This document shows, one piece after another, positions 7,456 to 15,100 of a stretch of 17,411 nt of DNA. The position numbers were made by a program, and so were the translations under genes. This DNA comes from an uncultured Rhodospirillaceae bacterium (GTDB taxonomy: Bacteria > Pseudomonadota > Alphaproteobacteria > RF32 > CAG-239). Each line of letters opens with the position of its first letter. Position 1 is the stretch's first letter. The DNA lies in the NCBI GenBank assembly GCA_900313185.1, contig OMQI01000063.1, forward strand, positions 1 to 17,411, written 5' to 3'. The notes beneath the pieces were generated by a model. That model did not search any database. It had not been told where the DNA came from and worked only from the letters and a program-made list of their open reading frames with translations.

Positions 7456-7469
7456 TGCAAGCTCTTGCA
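7456..7469. repeat. Short inverted repeat overlapping the dnaK -35 region
   Basis: TGCAAG (7456-7461) and CTTGCA (7464-7469) form perfect 6-bp arms around a 2-nt centre. The right arm contains the CTTG of the putative heat-shock -35 box. Such a dyad could be a protein-binding site. It is not the CIRCE operator of HrcA, whose arms are TTAGCACTC/GAGTGCTAA. It could also be chance in AT-rich sequence. Confidence 0.35.
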
Positions 7470-7492
7470 TAGAAAAAATCGACTCCCTATAT
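7464..7492 (+). promoter_or_regulatory. RpoH (sigma-32)-type heat-shock promoter of dnaK
   Basis: CTTG (7464-7467), 18-bp spacer, CCTATAT (7486-7492). This fits the alphaproteobacterial RpoH consensus CTTG-N17/18-CYTATNTNNG apart from its last base. A sigma-70 reading overlaps it: TTGCAT (7465-7470), 17 bp, TATATA (7488-7493). Both place the transcript start near 7499, giving a leader of about 28 nt before the dnaK ATG. Its position directly upstream of dnaK supports heat-shock control. Confidence 0.7.
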
Positions 7493-7510
7493 AGACTTTA
7501 GAAATGTAAA

Positions 7511-7517
7511 AAGGAGG
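7511..7517 (+). promoter_or_regulatory. Strong ribosome binding site of dnaK
   Basis: AAGGAGG lies 9 nt before the ATG at 7527, essentially the full anti-Shine-Dalgarno complement. It fixes the dnaK start and fits a highly translated chaperone. Confidence 0.85.
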
Positions 7518-7526
7518 ATTTTTTCT

Positions 7527-9440
7527 ATGAGTAATAAAGTTATAGGTATTGATTTGGGAACTACCAATTCATGTTTTGCCGTTATGGACGGTAAAGAAGC
7601 AAAGGTCTTGGAGAACTCTGAGGGAGCCAGAACAACTCCTTCTATGGTGGCGTTTACAGATACCGAGCGTTTGGTCGGCTATCCGGCAAAACGTCAGGCG
7701 GTTACCAATCCGGAAAATACCTTATTTGCCATTAAAAGATTAATCGGGCGTCGTTTTGATTCGGCAGAAGTTGCCAAGTTTAAGGAACATTCGCCGTTTA
7801 AAATTGTTTCCGGCGATAACGGTGATGCGTGGGTGGAAGCAAAAGGACAAAAGTATGCTCCGTCACAGATTTCGGCCATTGTTTTGCAAAAAATTAAGGA
7901 ATATGCCGAGAGTTATTTGGGTGAAAAGGTTGAAAAAGCTGTTATTACCGTTCCGGCATACTTTAACGATTCACAACGTCAGGCTACAAAAGATGCCGGT
8001 AAGATTGCCGGTTTGGAAGTTTTGCGTATTATTAACGAACCGACAGCTGCTGCACTGGCTTATGGTTTGGATAAAAAAGCTTCTGGTACAATTGTGGTTT
8101 ATGACTTGGGCGGCGGTACATTCGATGTATCTATTTTGGAAATCGGCGACGGCGTATTTGAAGTTAAAGCTACCAACGGTGATACATTCTTGGGCGGTGA
8201 AGATTTCGACCAACGTATTGTTAACTATTTGGCTGATGAGTTCAAAAAAGAGCAGGGTATTGATTTGCGTTCCGACAGACTTGCTCTGCAACGTTTGAAA
8301 GAAGCTGCCGAAAAAGCTAAAATCGAACTTTCTGCTACCACTCAAACAGAAATCAATTTACCGTTTATTACGGCTGACAGCACCGGTCCTAAGCACTTAA
8401 ATATTAAAATGACACGTGCTAAGTTGGAATCTTTGGTAGAAGATTTGATTGAAAAGACAGCCGGACCGTGTCAGAAAGCTTTGGCAGATGCCGGTTTGAA
8501 AGCCAGCGACATCAGTGAAGTTATTTTGGTTGGCGGTATGACTCGTATGCCTAAGGTTCAGGAAAAAGTTAAGGAAATTTTCGGTAAAGAACCGCATAAA
8601 GGTGTTAACCCTGACGAAGTTGTGGCCGTCGGTGCTGCAATTCAGGGTGGTGTTTTGATGGGCGACGTTAAAGATGTATTGCTTTTGGATGTTACGCCGC
8701 TTTCACTCGGTATTGAAACTTTAGGCGGTGTATTCACACGCTTGATTGACCGTAATACCACCATTCCGACCAGAAAATCTCAAGTATTCTCAACTGCCGA
8801 AGATGGCCAGACAGCGGTTACCATTCGTGTGTTCCAAGGTGAACGTGAGATTGCCGCTCACAATAAATTGCTCGGTCAATTTGATTTGGTAGGTATTCCT
8901 CCGGCGCCACGTGGTATGCCGCAAATTGAAGTTACCTTTGATATTGATGCCAACGGTATTGTTAACGTTTCGGCCAAAGATAAGGCTACCAATAAAGAAC
9001 AGGCCATTCGCATTCAGGCTTCCGGTGGTTTGAGCGAAGACGAAATCAATAAGATGGTTAAAGATGCCGAGGCCAATGCCGAGGCAGATAAACAAAAGAA
9101 AGAAATCGTTGAGGCAAAGAACAGAGCCGAGGGTTTGGTTCACGAAGTTGAAAAGAATCTGAAAGAATTCGGTGATAAAATTTCTGATGCTGAAAAGGAA
9201 AATATCAAGAAAGCTATCGAAGATACCAAATCAGCAATGGAAAAAGAGAATCTTGAAGATTTGAAGAACAAAACCGATGCCTTAATGCAAGCTTCTATGA
9301 AGCTCGGTGAAGCTATGTATAAATCACAGCAAGCGCAAGGTGCACAGGGCGCTGCTCAGGGAGCTGATACCGGTTCTGCCGGCGCTGAAGCACCGAAAGA
9401 TGATAATGTGGTTGATGCCGACTTCGAAGAAGTAAAGTAA
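7527..9440 (+). CDS. dnaK: Molecular chaperone DnaK (Hsp70)
   Basis: ATP-driven cytoplasmic chaperone that binds exposed hydrophobic peptides with DnaJ and GrpE as partners. The 637 residues are full length. The nucleotide-binding domain (1 to about 383) opens with GIDLGTTNS, followed by the INEPTAAALAYG and DLGGGTFDVSI phosphate loops and the VGGMTRMP adenosine motif. The interdomain linker DVLLLDVTPLSLG leads into the beta substrate-binding domain and then the helical lid (from about 505, Lys/Glu-rich). A Gly/Ala/Gln-rich disordered segment precedes the acidic tail, which ends in DADFEEVK, close to the EEVD/EEVK tail of bacterial DnaK. It is preceded by a heat-shock-type promoter. dnaJ does not follow as it does in many Proteobacteria; the next gene is deoA, convergent. 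No frameshift or missing motif seen. Confidence 0.99.
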   Translation: MSNKVIGIDLGTTNSCFAVMDGKEAKVLENSEGARTTPSMVAFTDTERLVGYPAKRQAVTNPENTLFAIKRLIGRRFDSAEVAKFKEHSPFKIVSGDNGDAWVEAKGQKYAPSQISAIVLQKIKEYAESYLGEKVEKAVITVPAYFNDSQRQATKDAGKIAGLEVLRIINEPTAAALAYGLDKKASGTIVVYDLGGGTFDVSILEIGDGVFEVKATNGDTFLGGEDFDQRIVNYLADEFKKEQGIDLRSDRLALQRLKEAAEKAKIELSATTQTEINLPFITADSTGPKHLNIKMTRAKLESLVEDLIEKTAGPCQKALADAGLKASDISEVILVGGMTRMPKVQEKVKEIFGKEPHKGVNPDEVVAVGAAIQGGVLMGDVKDVLLLDVTPLSLGIETLGGVFTRLIDRNTTIPTRKSQVFSTAEDGQTAVTIRVFQGEREIAAHNKLLGQFDLVGIPPAPRGMPQIEVTFDIDANGIVNVSAKDKATNKEQAIRIQASGGLSEDEINKMVKDAEANAEADKQKKEIVEAKNRAEGLVHEVEKNLKEFGDKISDAEKENIKKAIEDTKSAMEKENLEDLKNKTDALMQASMKLGEAMYKSQQAQGAQGAAQGADTGSAGAEAPKDDNVVDADFEEVK

Positions 9441-9467
9441 AAGAACGCATATAATTGCTTACTACTT

Positions 9468-9518
9468 GAGGGATTTCTTCTCGTGTACCGATTTTTGTAC
9501 ACGTCGTCGAAATCCCTC
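9468..9518. terminator. Large hairpin between convergent dnaK and deoA
   Basis: GAGGGATTTC (9468-9477) pairs perfectly with GAAATCCCTC (9509-9518). Inside it a second perfect stem, CGTGTAC (9482-9488) with GTACACG (9497-9503), encloses a T-rich loop. It lies 27 bp after the dnaK stop and 39 bp from the deoA stop. There is no immediate long T-run after the stem in either direction, only a T6 at 9543-9548. It may therefore act as a bidirectional terminator or as a 3'-end stabilising structure. Confidence 0.65.
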
Positions 9519-9557
9519 TTCGTATTAAGTTAATTCTCTGCGTTTTTTGTTTATATA

Positions 9558-10865
9558 TTAAATCTTCAGTAAAATCGGATTTTGGATTTCCGGTTTATTT
9601 TCGGTGATTTTGATTGCCGCCAAAAGAATTTGTTTAGCCTTGTCGTATTGTTCTTCGCTTTGATAATGCACTATTGCCAGAGGTTTTTGATTATCAACAT
9701 AATCACCGATTTGTGCAAATTCGGAATATCCGGTTGCCAAATCAAGTTTTTGTTCCGGAGCGGTTCGTCCGCCTTTCATTTCAATAATGCTCAAACCGAT
9801 AGCTCGTGTATCCATTGCGCTGATATAACCGGATTGGTCGGCAAATATCGGTTTGGTATATGAGGAGTGCGGCAGATATTTGGCGTAGTTTTCCACAAAA
9901 TCGACCGGTCCGCCCAAAGCATTGACCATTGCCGAGAATTTTTCTAAGGCCGCACCTGAAACAATGACTTTTTCAATTAAGTTATTCGCTTCATTTTCAT
10001 CACTGCAACGCTTACACTTAACAAGCAGTTCTTGGCACAAAGTGCGAGTAACCATGTCAAGGCGGGAATCGATATTTTTGTATTGCAAATATTGGACAGC
10101 TTCCTCAACTTCCAGAGCATTGCCGACGCTAGTTCCCAAGACCTGATTCATATCGGTTAATACGGCACGTGTTTTAGTACCGGCTCCGTTTGCCACATCA
10201 ACAATTGATTGCGCCAAAGCTTTGGCATCATCAAAATTATTCATAAAAGCGCCGTTTCCGCATTTTAAATCCATAACCAAGTATTGTAAACCGGCTGCTA
10301 ATTTTTTGGAAAGAATGGATGAGGTAATCAAAGGTATTGATTCCACGGTGGCGCAAACATCACGTATGGCATAGATTTTTTTATCGGCAGGTGCTAATGA
10401 CGCAGTTTGCCCGATAATGGCACAACCTACGTTCTTTACCGTTTGTCGGAATAAATCCTTATCTGCCTGAGTGTTATAATTAGGAATTGCTTCTAATTTA
10501 TCAATCGTTCCGCCGGTATGTCCCAAACCACGTCCGGCAATCATCGGTACATAAACATCGCAAGCTGCCAGAATAGGTGCTAACATCAAACTTACTTTAT
10601 CTCCGACACCGCCGCTTGAATGTTTGTCGACAATCGGTTTATCAAATCCGTGCCATTCCATTTTATCGCCGGAATCACGCATTGCTAAAGTTAAATCAAC
10701 GGTTTCACGGTTGTTTAATCCATTTAATAAAACAGCCATTGTAAAGGCGGCAACTTGGACATCGCTAACGCTTTTGTTACCGATACCGGCAATAAACTCA
10801 AATATTTGCTCGCTTGTGAGTTCTTTTTTATCACGTTTACAACGGATAATTTCTTGAGGTAGCAT
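9558..10865 (-). CDS. deoA: Thymidine phosphorylase
   Basis: Splits thymidine or deoxyuridine with phosphate into the base and 2-deoxyribose-1-phosphate; cytoplasmic, pyrimidine salvage and catabolism. The 435 residues are close to E. coli DeoA (about 440), with recognisable similarity along the whole length from memory of that protein. The phosphate-binding block KHSSGGVGDK (residues 81-90) and the family signature AGRGLGHTGGTIDKLE (110-125) are intact. IGQTASLAPADKKIYAIRD, VMDLKCGNGAFM, DMNQVLGTSVGNALEVEEAV and DFVENYAKYLP are further DeoA-type blocks. Its ribosome site AAGGAT lies in the last codons of punA, 3 bp upstream, so it is the third gene of the cdd-punA-deoA operon. I prefer DeoA over the related Pdp or AMP phosphorylase because of these segments. 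No deoC or deoB is nearby to use the deoxyribose-1-phosphate. Confidence 0.95.
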   Translation of the reverse strand: MLPQEIIRCKRDKKELTSEQIFEFIAGIGNKSVSDVQVAAFTMAVLLNGLNNRETVDLTLAMRDSGDKMEWHGFDKPIVDKHSSGGVGDKVSLMLAPILAACDVYVPMIAGRGLGHTGGTIDKLEAIPNYNTQADKDLFRQTVKNVGCAIIGQTASLAPADKKIYAIRDVCATVESIPLITSSILSKKLAAGLQYLVMDLKCGNGAFMNNFDDAKALAQSIVDVANGAGTKTRAVLTDMNQVLGTSVGNALEVEEAVQYLQYKNIDSRLDMVTRTLCQELLVKCKRCSDENEANNLIEKVIVSGAALEKFSAMVNALGGPVDFVENYAKYLPHSSYTKPIFADQSGYISAMDTRAIGLSIIEMKGGRTAPEQKLDLATGYSEFAQIGDYVDNQKPLAIVHYQSEEQYDKAKQILLAAIKITENKPEIQNPILLKI

Positions 10866-10868
10866 AAA

Positions 10869-11666
10869 TTAATCCTTTTCCAAAAATTTTTGAATAAGTA
10901 TTCCGAGTTTAACCGATGACTTTTGTACCTGTTGCAAAACATCATCGTGGTTTTGTTCTTTATCGGTTAAACCGGTGCAAAGATTGGAGATGACTGAAAC
11001 TCCCAAAACTTTCATACCTTTATGAACTGCCGATATAACTTCGGATACGGTTGACATACCGACGGCATCGGCACCGAATGATTGAAACAATCGTACTTCA
11101 CTTTTGGTTTCATAATTAGGTCCTAAAACCATCATATATACTCCTTCCGGCACGGTAATGTTTTCTTGAGCGGCAATTTTTAAGAATTTTTGTCGCATAT
11201 CATAGTCATAGGCATTGCTCATATCCGGAAAATACGGCGCTTCATGTTGGCCGATAAGCGGGTTAATACCGCTTAAATTAATGTGGTCGTTAATAAGCAA
11301 TAAGCTGCCGGTAGGAAGCGAAGTCCTGAGTGAACCGGCGGCATTGGTGATAATCATTTGTTCAATCCCCAGATTTTTAAGCATTTGGATGACGGCATCT
11401 ACAATCATCGGGTCGATACCTTCATAAAAATGAAAGCGTCCTTGCAGACATAAAACATTGTGATTGCCGATTTTTCCGGCATAAAAACGCCCCTCATGAC
11501 CGGCAACGGTAGGTGTCGGAAATCCCGGAACTTCCGAATAAGGAATAATGAGAGGATTTTTGATAGCAGAAATAAGCCCACCCAAACCGGAACCTAAAAT
11601 GATAGCCGTATCGGGTTTAAAGTTATCGAATTTATTTTTAAGATATTCAAGAGCTGCATCTAACAT
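10869..11666 (-). CDS. punA: Purine nucleoside phosphorylase (trimeric, PunA type)
   Basis: Reversible phosphorolysis of inosine and guanosine (and deoxy forms) to base and (deoxy)ribose-1-phosphate, in the cytoplasm. The 265 residues match the trimeric class I family also represented by human PNP. Active-site positions can be placed by motif: Ser26 in ILGSGLGG, His57 in AGHEGR, Arg77/His79/Tyr81 in GRFHFYEG, ITNAAGS, Glu186 in GPNYETKSEVR, Met204 in GMSTVSEV, Asn228 in ISNLCTGL and His240 near the end. Asn at the position of human N243 suggests preference for 6-oxopurines. It starts with ATG overlapping the end of cdd by 7 bp, with GGGAG upstream inside cdd, so the two are probably translationally coupled. 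The symbols xapA or pnp might be used elsewhere for the same family. Confidence 0.94.
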   Translation of the reverse strand: MLDAALEYLKNKFDNFKPDTAIILGSGLGGLISAIKNPLIIPYSEVPGFPTPTVAGHEGRFYAGKIGNHNVLCLQGRFHFYEGIDPMIVDAVIQMLKNLGIEQMIITNAAGSLRTSLPTGSLLLINDHINLSGINPLIGQHEAPYFPDMSNAYDYDMRQKFLKIAAQENITVPEGVYMMVLGPNYETKSEVRLFQSFGADAVGMSTVSEVISAVHKGMKVLGVSVISNLCTGLTDKEQNHDDVLQQVQKSSVKLGILIQKFLEKD

Positions 11667-12058
11667 TTTATATCTCCCGCTTTAAAGTTATGTGGCAATA
11701 ATTGTTGCAAAGTATATGTTTTGATATTTCCGCTTAAGTCGGCACTGTGAATTAAGGTTTTGGCATTGCCGAATTCGGCTATTTTTTGCAAACAGTTACC
11801 GCAAGGTAAAATACATTCGGTGTCGGCAATTATCAAAATTTCGGCAATTTGCGTTTCACCGCCGGCAATCATTGCCGAAATGGCACCGGCTTCGGCACAG
11901 GTTCCGCAGGGATAAGAAGCGTTTTCCACATTACATCCGCCGTAAATATTACCGCTTGGGGTTAAAACGGCTGCTCCGACTTTGAATTTTGAATAAGGTG
12001 CATAAGCGTTAAGACGACAATTTTGCGCTGTTTGTAAAATTTCATTTTTCACAGCCAT
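11660..12058 (-). CDS. cdd: Cytidine deaminase
   Basis: Zinc hydrolase that deaminates cytidine and deoxycytidine to uridine and deoxyuridine, feeding the pyrimidine branch of salvage. The 132 residues fit the short tetrameric class. The zinc and proton-transfer motif is C54-A-E56 in GTCAEAGA, followed by PCGNC with Cys86 and Cys89. PYSKFKVGAA and GCNVENASYP form the substrate pocket (the NVENAS block). The ribosome site CGGAG is about 9 nt before the ATG. It is the first gene of the minus-strand operon, and its product deoxyuridine is a substrate of the DeoA encoded two genes on. The operon is divergent from the AsmA-family gene. Confidence 0.95.
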   Translation of the reverse strand: MAVKNEILQTAQNCRLNAYAPYSKFKVGAAVLTPSGNIYGGCNVENASYPCGTCAEAGAISAMIAGGETQIAEILIIADTECILPCGNCLQKIAEFGNAKTLIHSADLSGNIKTYTLQQLLPHNFKAGDIKC

Positions 12059-12086
12059 ATTTTTTACTCCGAAGTTGAAAAATGTG

Positions 12087-12114
12087 TTGATTTATTGTAA
12101 GAATATTATACATT
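12087..12114 (+). promoter_or_regulatory. Possible promoter of the AsmA-family gene
   Basis: TTGATT (12087-12092), 16-bp spacer, TACATT (12109-12114), about 40 bp before the start at 12155. The boxes are only moderate matches, and they overlap the divergent cdd promoter, so the two may compete. Weakly supported. Confidence 0.3.
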
Positions 12115-12123
12115 AAAAGTCAA
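12094..12123 (-). promoter_or_regulatory. Promoter of the cdd-punA-deoA operon
   Basis: On the minus strand TTGACT (12118-12123) is followed by an 18-bp spacer and TACAAT (12094-12099), both 5 of 6 to consensus, about 35 bp from the cdd ATG. A TATAAT also lies within the spacer but has no matching -35 at a normal distance. No nucleoside-repressor operator is obvious. Confidence 0.6.
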
Positions 12124-12141
12124 GAATATCTTAAAATCAAT

Positions 12142-12148
12142 GAGGGAG
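12142..12148 (+). promoter_or_regulatory. Ribosome binding site that decides the AsmA-family start
   Basis: GAGGGAG lies 6 nt before the ATG at 12155. An earlier in-frame ATG at 12140 would include this site within the coding region and has no ribosome site of its own, so 12155 is preferred. Confidence 0.75.
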
Positions 12149-12154
12149 ACGTTG

Positions 12155-15100
12155 ATGAAGAAAATAATTTTGGTGTTTTTGTTATTAATAATTTTGGCCG
12201 TCGGAGGCTTTGCGTTTTATTTATCTAATATGGATTGGAATGTGCATAAAGATAGGCTATCGACGCAACTTACCGAGGTTATAGGAAGAAAGATTCATTT
12301 CTCCGGTAATTTAAAAGTGGAACTTTTCCCTCATCCGCAGATTTCGGCAAATGATGTAGAAATCATAAATCAGCAAAATAATGAAAAATTAGCTGTTATA
12401 CATAAGTTAGATACTGAAATTACATTATCATCACTGTTGAAAAGAAAACCGGATATTCAAGCTCTTTCGATGGAAGGTGTTGAAGTTTGGTTTAAATTTG
12501 ATAAGCAAGGAACAAGCAATTGGCACCAAAGCAGTAAATCGGTTTCTTTTGCCGGACAATCAGGTTTCAACTTGCATAATTTTAATATTCAAAAATCAAC
12601 AATTCATATTGATCACCAAAAGTATGAGATTGCCTTTGATTTAACAAATTTCAGTGCCGATGTTCAGGCTGCCGGTGTTGACGGGCCATACCGTATGGAC
12701 GGCAGTTTCTTAAAAGATGATGAGCGCTATGGTATTGCTTTAAGCGTAGATTCTTTGTCACAATTGGAAGATGTCAGTATAAGCTTGGCAATTACTCATC
12801 CGCAAACCGAAAGTAAATTCCGTTATGACGGAACATATAAAGCCTCGGCAGACGGTATGAAAGGTGTTTTGAGCGGACAGTCGCAGAGAACGGCGGAATG
12901 GATAAACAGTATTCTTAATGATAAAGTTATTCGTGATGATTTCAATGAGTCGATTATTTTTTCGGCAGATATTGAATCCGATAATGAAACTACCACTTTA
13001 AGTAATTTGGTAATAAAATTTGATAAACTGTTTGAAGGTGCCGGAAATGTGAAGATAACAGCACCGTCGAAAGACAGAAAAAGAAAAGCGGATATTAAAT
13101 ATCAGCTGGTAAATTTGAATTTACGCCCGTTTGAAAAACTTGTTTTGGATAATTTTAGTGCTATTAAAAAAGGCAGAAAATATAAGCCGAATACCGGTTT
13201 TGATTTATCATATGATATATCATCGGAGAAAATGTCTGTAAGTGACGGGCCTTTGGGAACATTTGAAAATATAATGGCTAAAGGCAGATGGTCGGACAAT
13301 ATTTTCAATATTGATGATTTTTATGCGGCATGTCCGGGGAATATTGTTTTAGGTATAAAAGCAAGTGTGGCTGAGAAAAACAGTGTTCCGAATTATTTTG
13401 CCGATGTGTCGATTAACGGGCAAAATTTATTGTCATTCATAAATTCTTTAGGGGTTAAATTGAAATCTCCTAAACAATCTTCGTATCGCGAGGCAGACAT
13501 CAATTTCAGTGTTCAGGGCAATTCGGAAGTCATAAATATTGCCGGAAGTGAGTTAAAGCTGGATAAAGCTAAAATCAACACAAAAATTTCAATTGATATG
13601 ACCAATAATGAATATTCATTTGTGATTGACGCCGATACTTTGAATCTGGATAATTATATTTTTCCGCTCACAAGCGAAGGCAACGAAACTATGCAAGATT
13701 TAATAATTGCCGACAGCAAACGTTTTGAATGGCTGAAAAATAACAAATCTGATGTAGATATCAGAGCTAAAAGTGCAACTTATAAAGGTGTTTCCGGACG
13801 TAATGTTGATGTAAGTTTTGCAACTGACGGAGCCGGACAAATTACGGTTGAAAAAGCATCGGTGGAAAATATGTTAAGTTCAAGTGTTGAGCTTTCCGGA
13901 ATTATTAATAATTTCGGGGAAGATAGCTTGAACTTCGGGGATGTCACTTATGACATAAAATCATCAAATATTAAATTGCTTGCAGATAAGTTGAATATTC
14001 AATTGCCGAAATGGCCGGTTTTTGAACAGAATAATTTTGTAGAAAGCGGAACTTTATTTGGTAATTTACAAAATATTTTAGTTAATTCACAGACTAAAGT
14101 GGGAGAACATTCTTTCCGCTATGACGGAATACTGAGTCAGAAAAATGATAATATGGAATTTGACGGTGAGATGGTGCTCAAAACCGGTCATATGGAAAAT
14201 TTGTTAAAATTGCTGGTCGGAAATATAAGCGGTAAGGTGTATAGAGGTCCTCTGGTTGCAAGCGCTAAAGTAAAAGGTAACGCAAAGGATTGGACAGCCG
14301 AAAACGCCGATATTCAAATGGGAGTTGATAAGTATTTGGCGAATGTAAATATTACCGAAACCGGCAAGATTTATAAAATGGCGGGAAAGGTTAAAACTAC
14401 CGAACTTAATTTGCAAAATTGGATAAATGTGCAGAAAACCAGGACATTGCCGAAATTAAGCACAAACAAGGAAAACACTTTTGTGGCTCAACCTAATTTC
14501 AACGGTGATGTTATAAATTATAACAGTTATAAAAAGGTTGCTTTGGATATTGATTTAGATGCTCAAAAAAGCTCGTATGGCGATTATGCAATGAGTAATT
14601 TGAAAACGCATATAGTTAATGAACAAAACAGTTTACAATTCCAAAATTTAAGCTTTGAAAATAAAAATCATAAGGTATCCGGAACATTGCAAATAAACTA
14701 TGCTCAGACTCCGCAGATGAAAGGTAAATTACTTATAATTTATCCGAAAATTACCAATTTAGGCGGAAAGGTTTATGCCTTGAGTTCCGAAAATGTATCG
14801 ATAGATGCAGATTTTGAAACCTCTGCCGTGACAGTGGCCGACATGGTAAAGGGCTTAAAAGGAAAAGCCTCAATATCCGGAGATGCTTTGAAAATAAGAG
14901 GCATAAATCTGGATGTAATCGGCAGCGATTTACAAAGTCGAGAGTATTCTAAAGGTTTGTATCAATTAATGAGAGATAATACTCAGAGCGGAGAAACTTT
15001 ATTCGGAGCGTATAAATCAGATGTTGTGATGAACAACGGGGTTATAAGTACATCTCAAAGTGTATTTAAAAATGATACAACAAATATTAATGTCAGCGGA

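Noticed and set aside
7440..7526. CIRCE operator (HrcA) upstream of dnaK
   Set aside because: The TTAGCACTC/GAGTGCTAA arms are not present; the only dyad is the short TGCAAG/CTTGCA one.
7756..8298. 180-residue plus-strand open frame within dnaK
   Set aside because: It is an out-of-frame shadow of the highly conserved dnaK coding sequence.
7971..8345. 124-residue minus-strand open frame within dnaK
   Set aside because: It is antisense to conserved DnaK motifs, with no promoter or ribosome site and no recognisable product.
12140..12154. Upstream ATG for the AsmA-family gene
   Set aside because: It overlaps the GAGGGAG ribosome site that serves the ATG at 12155 and has no ribosome site of its own.
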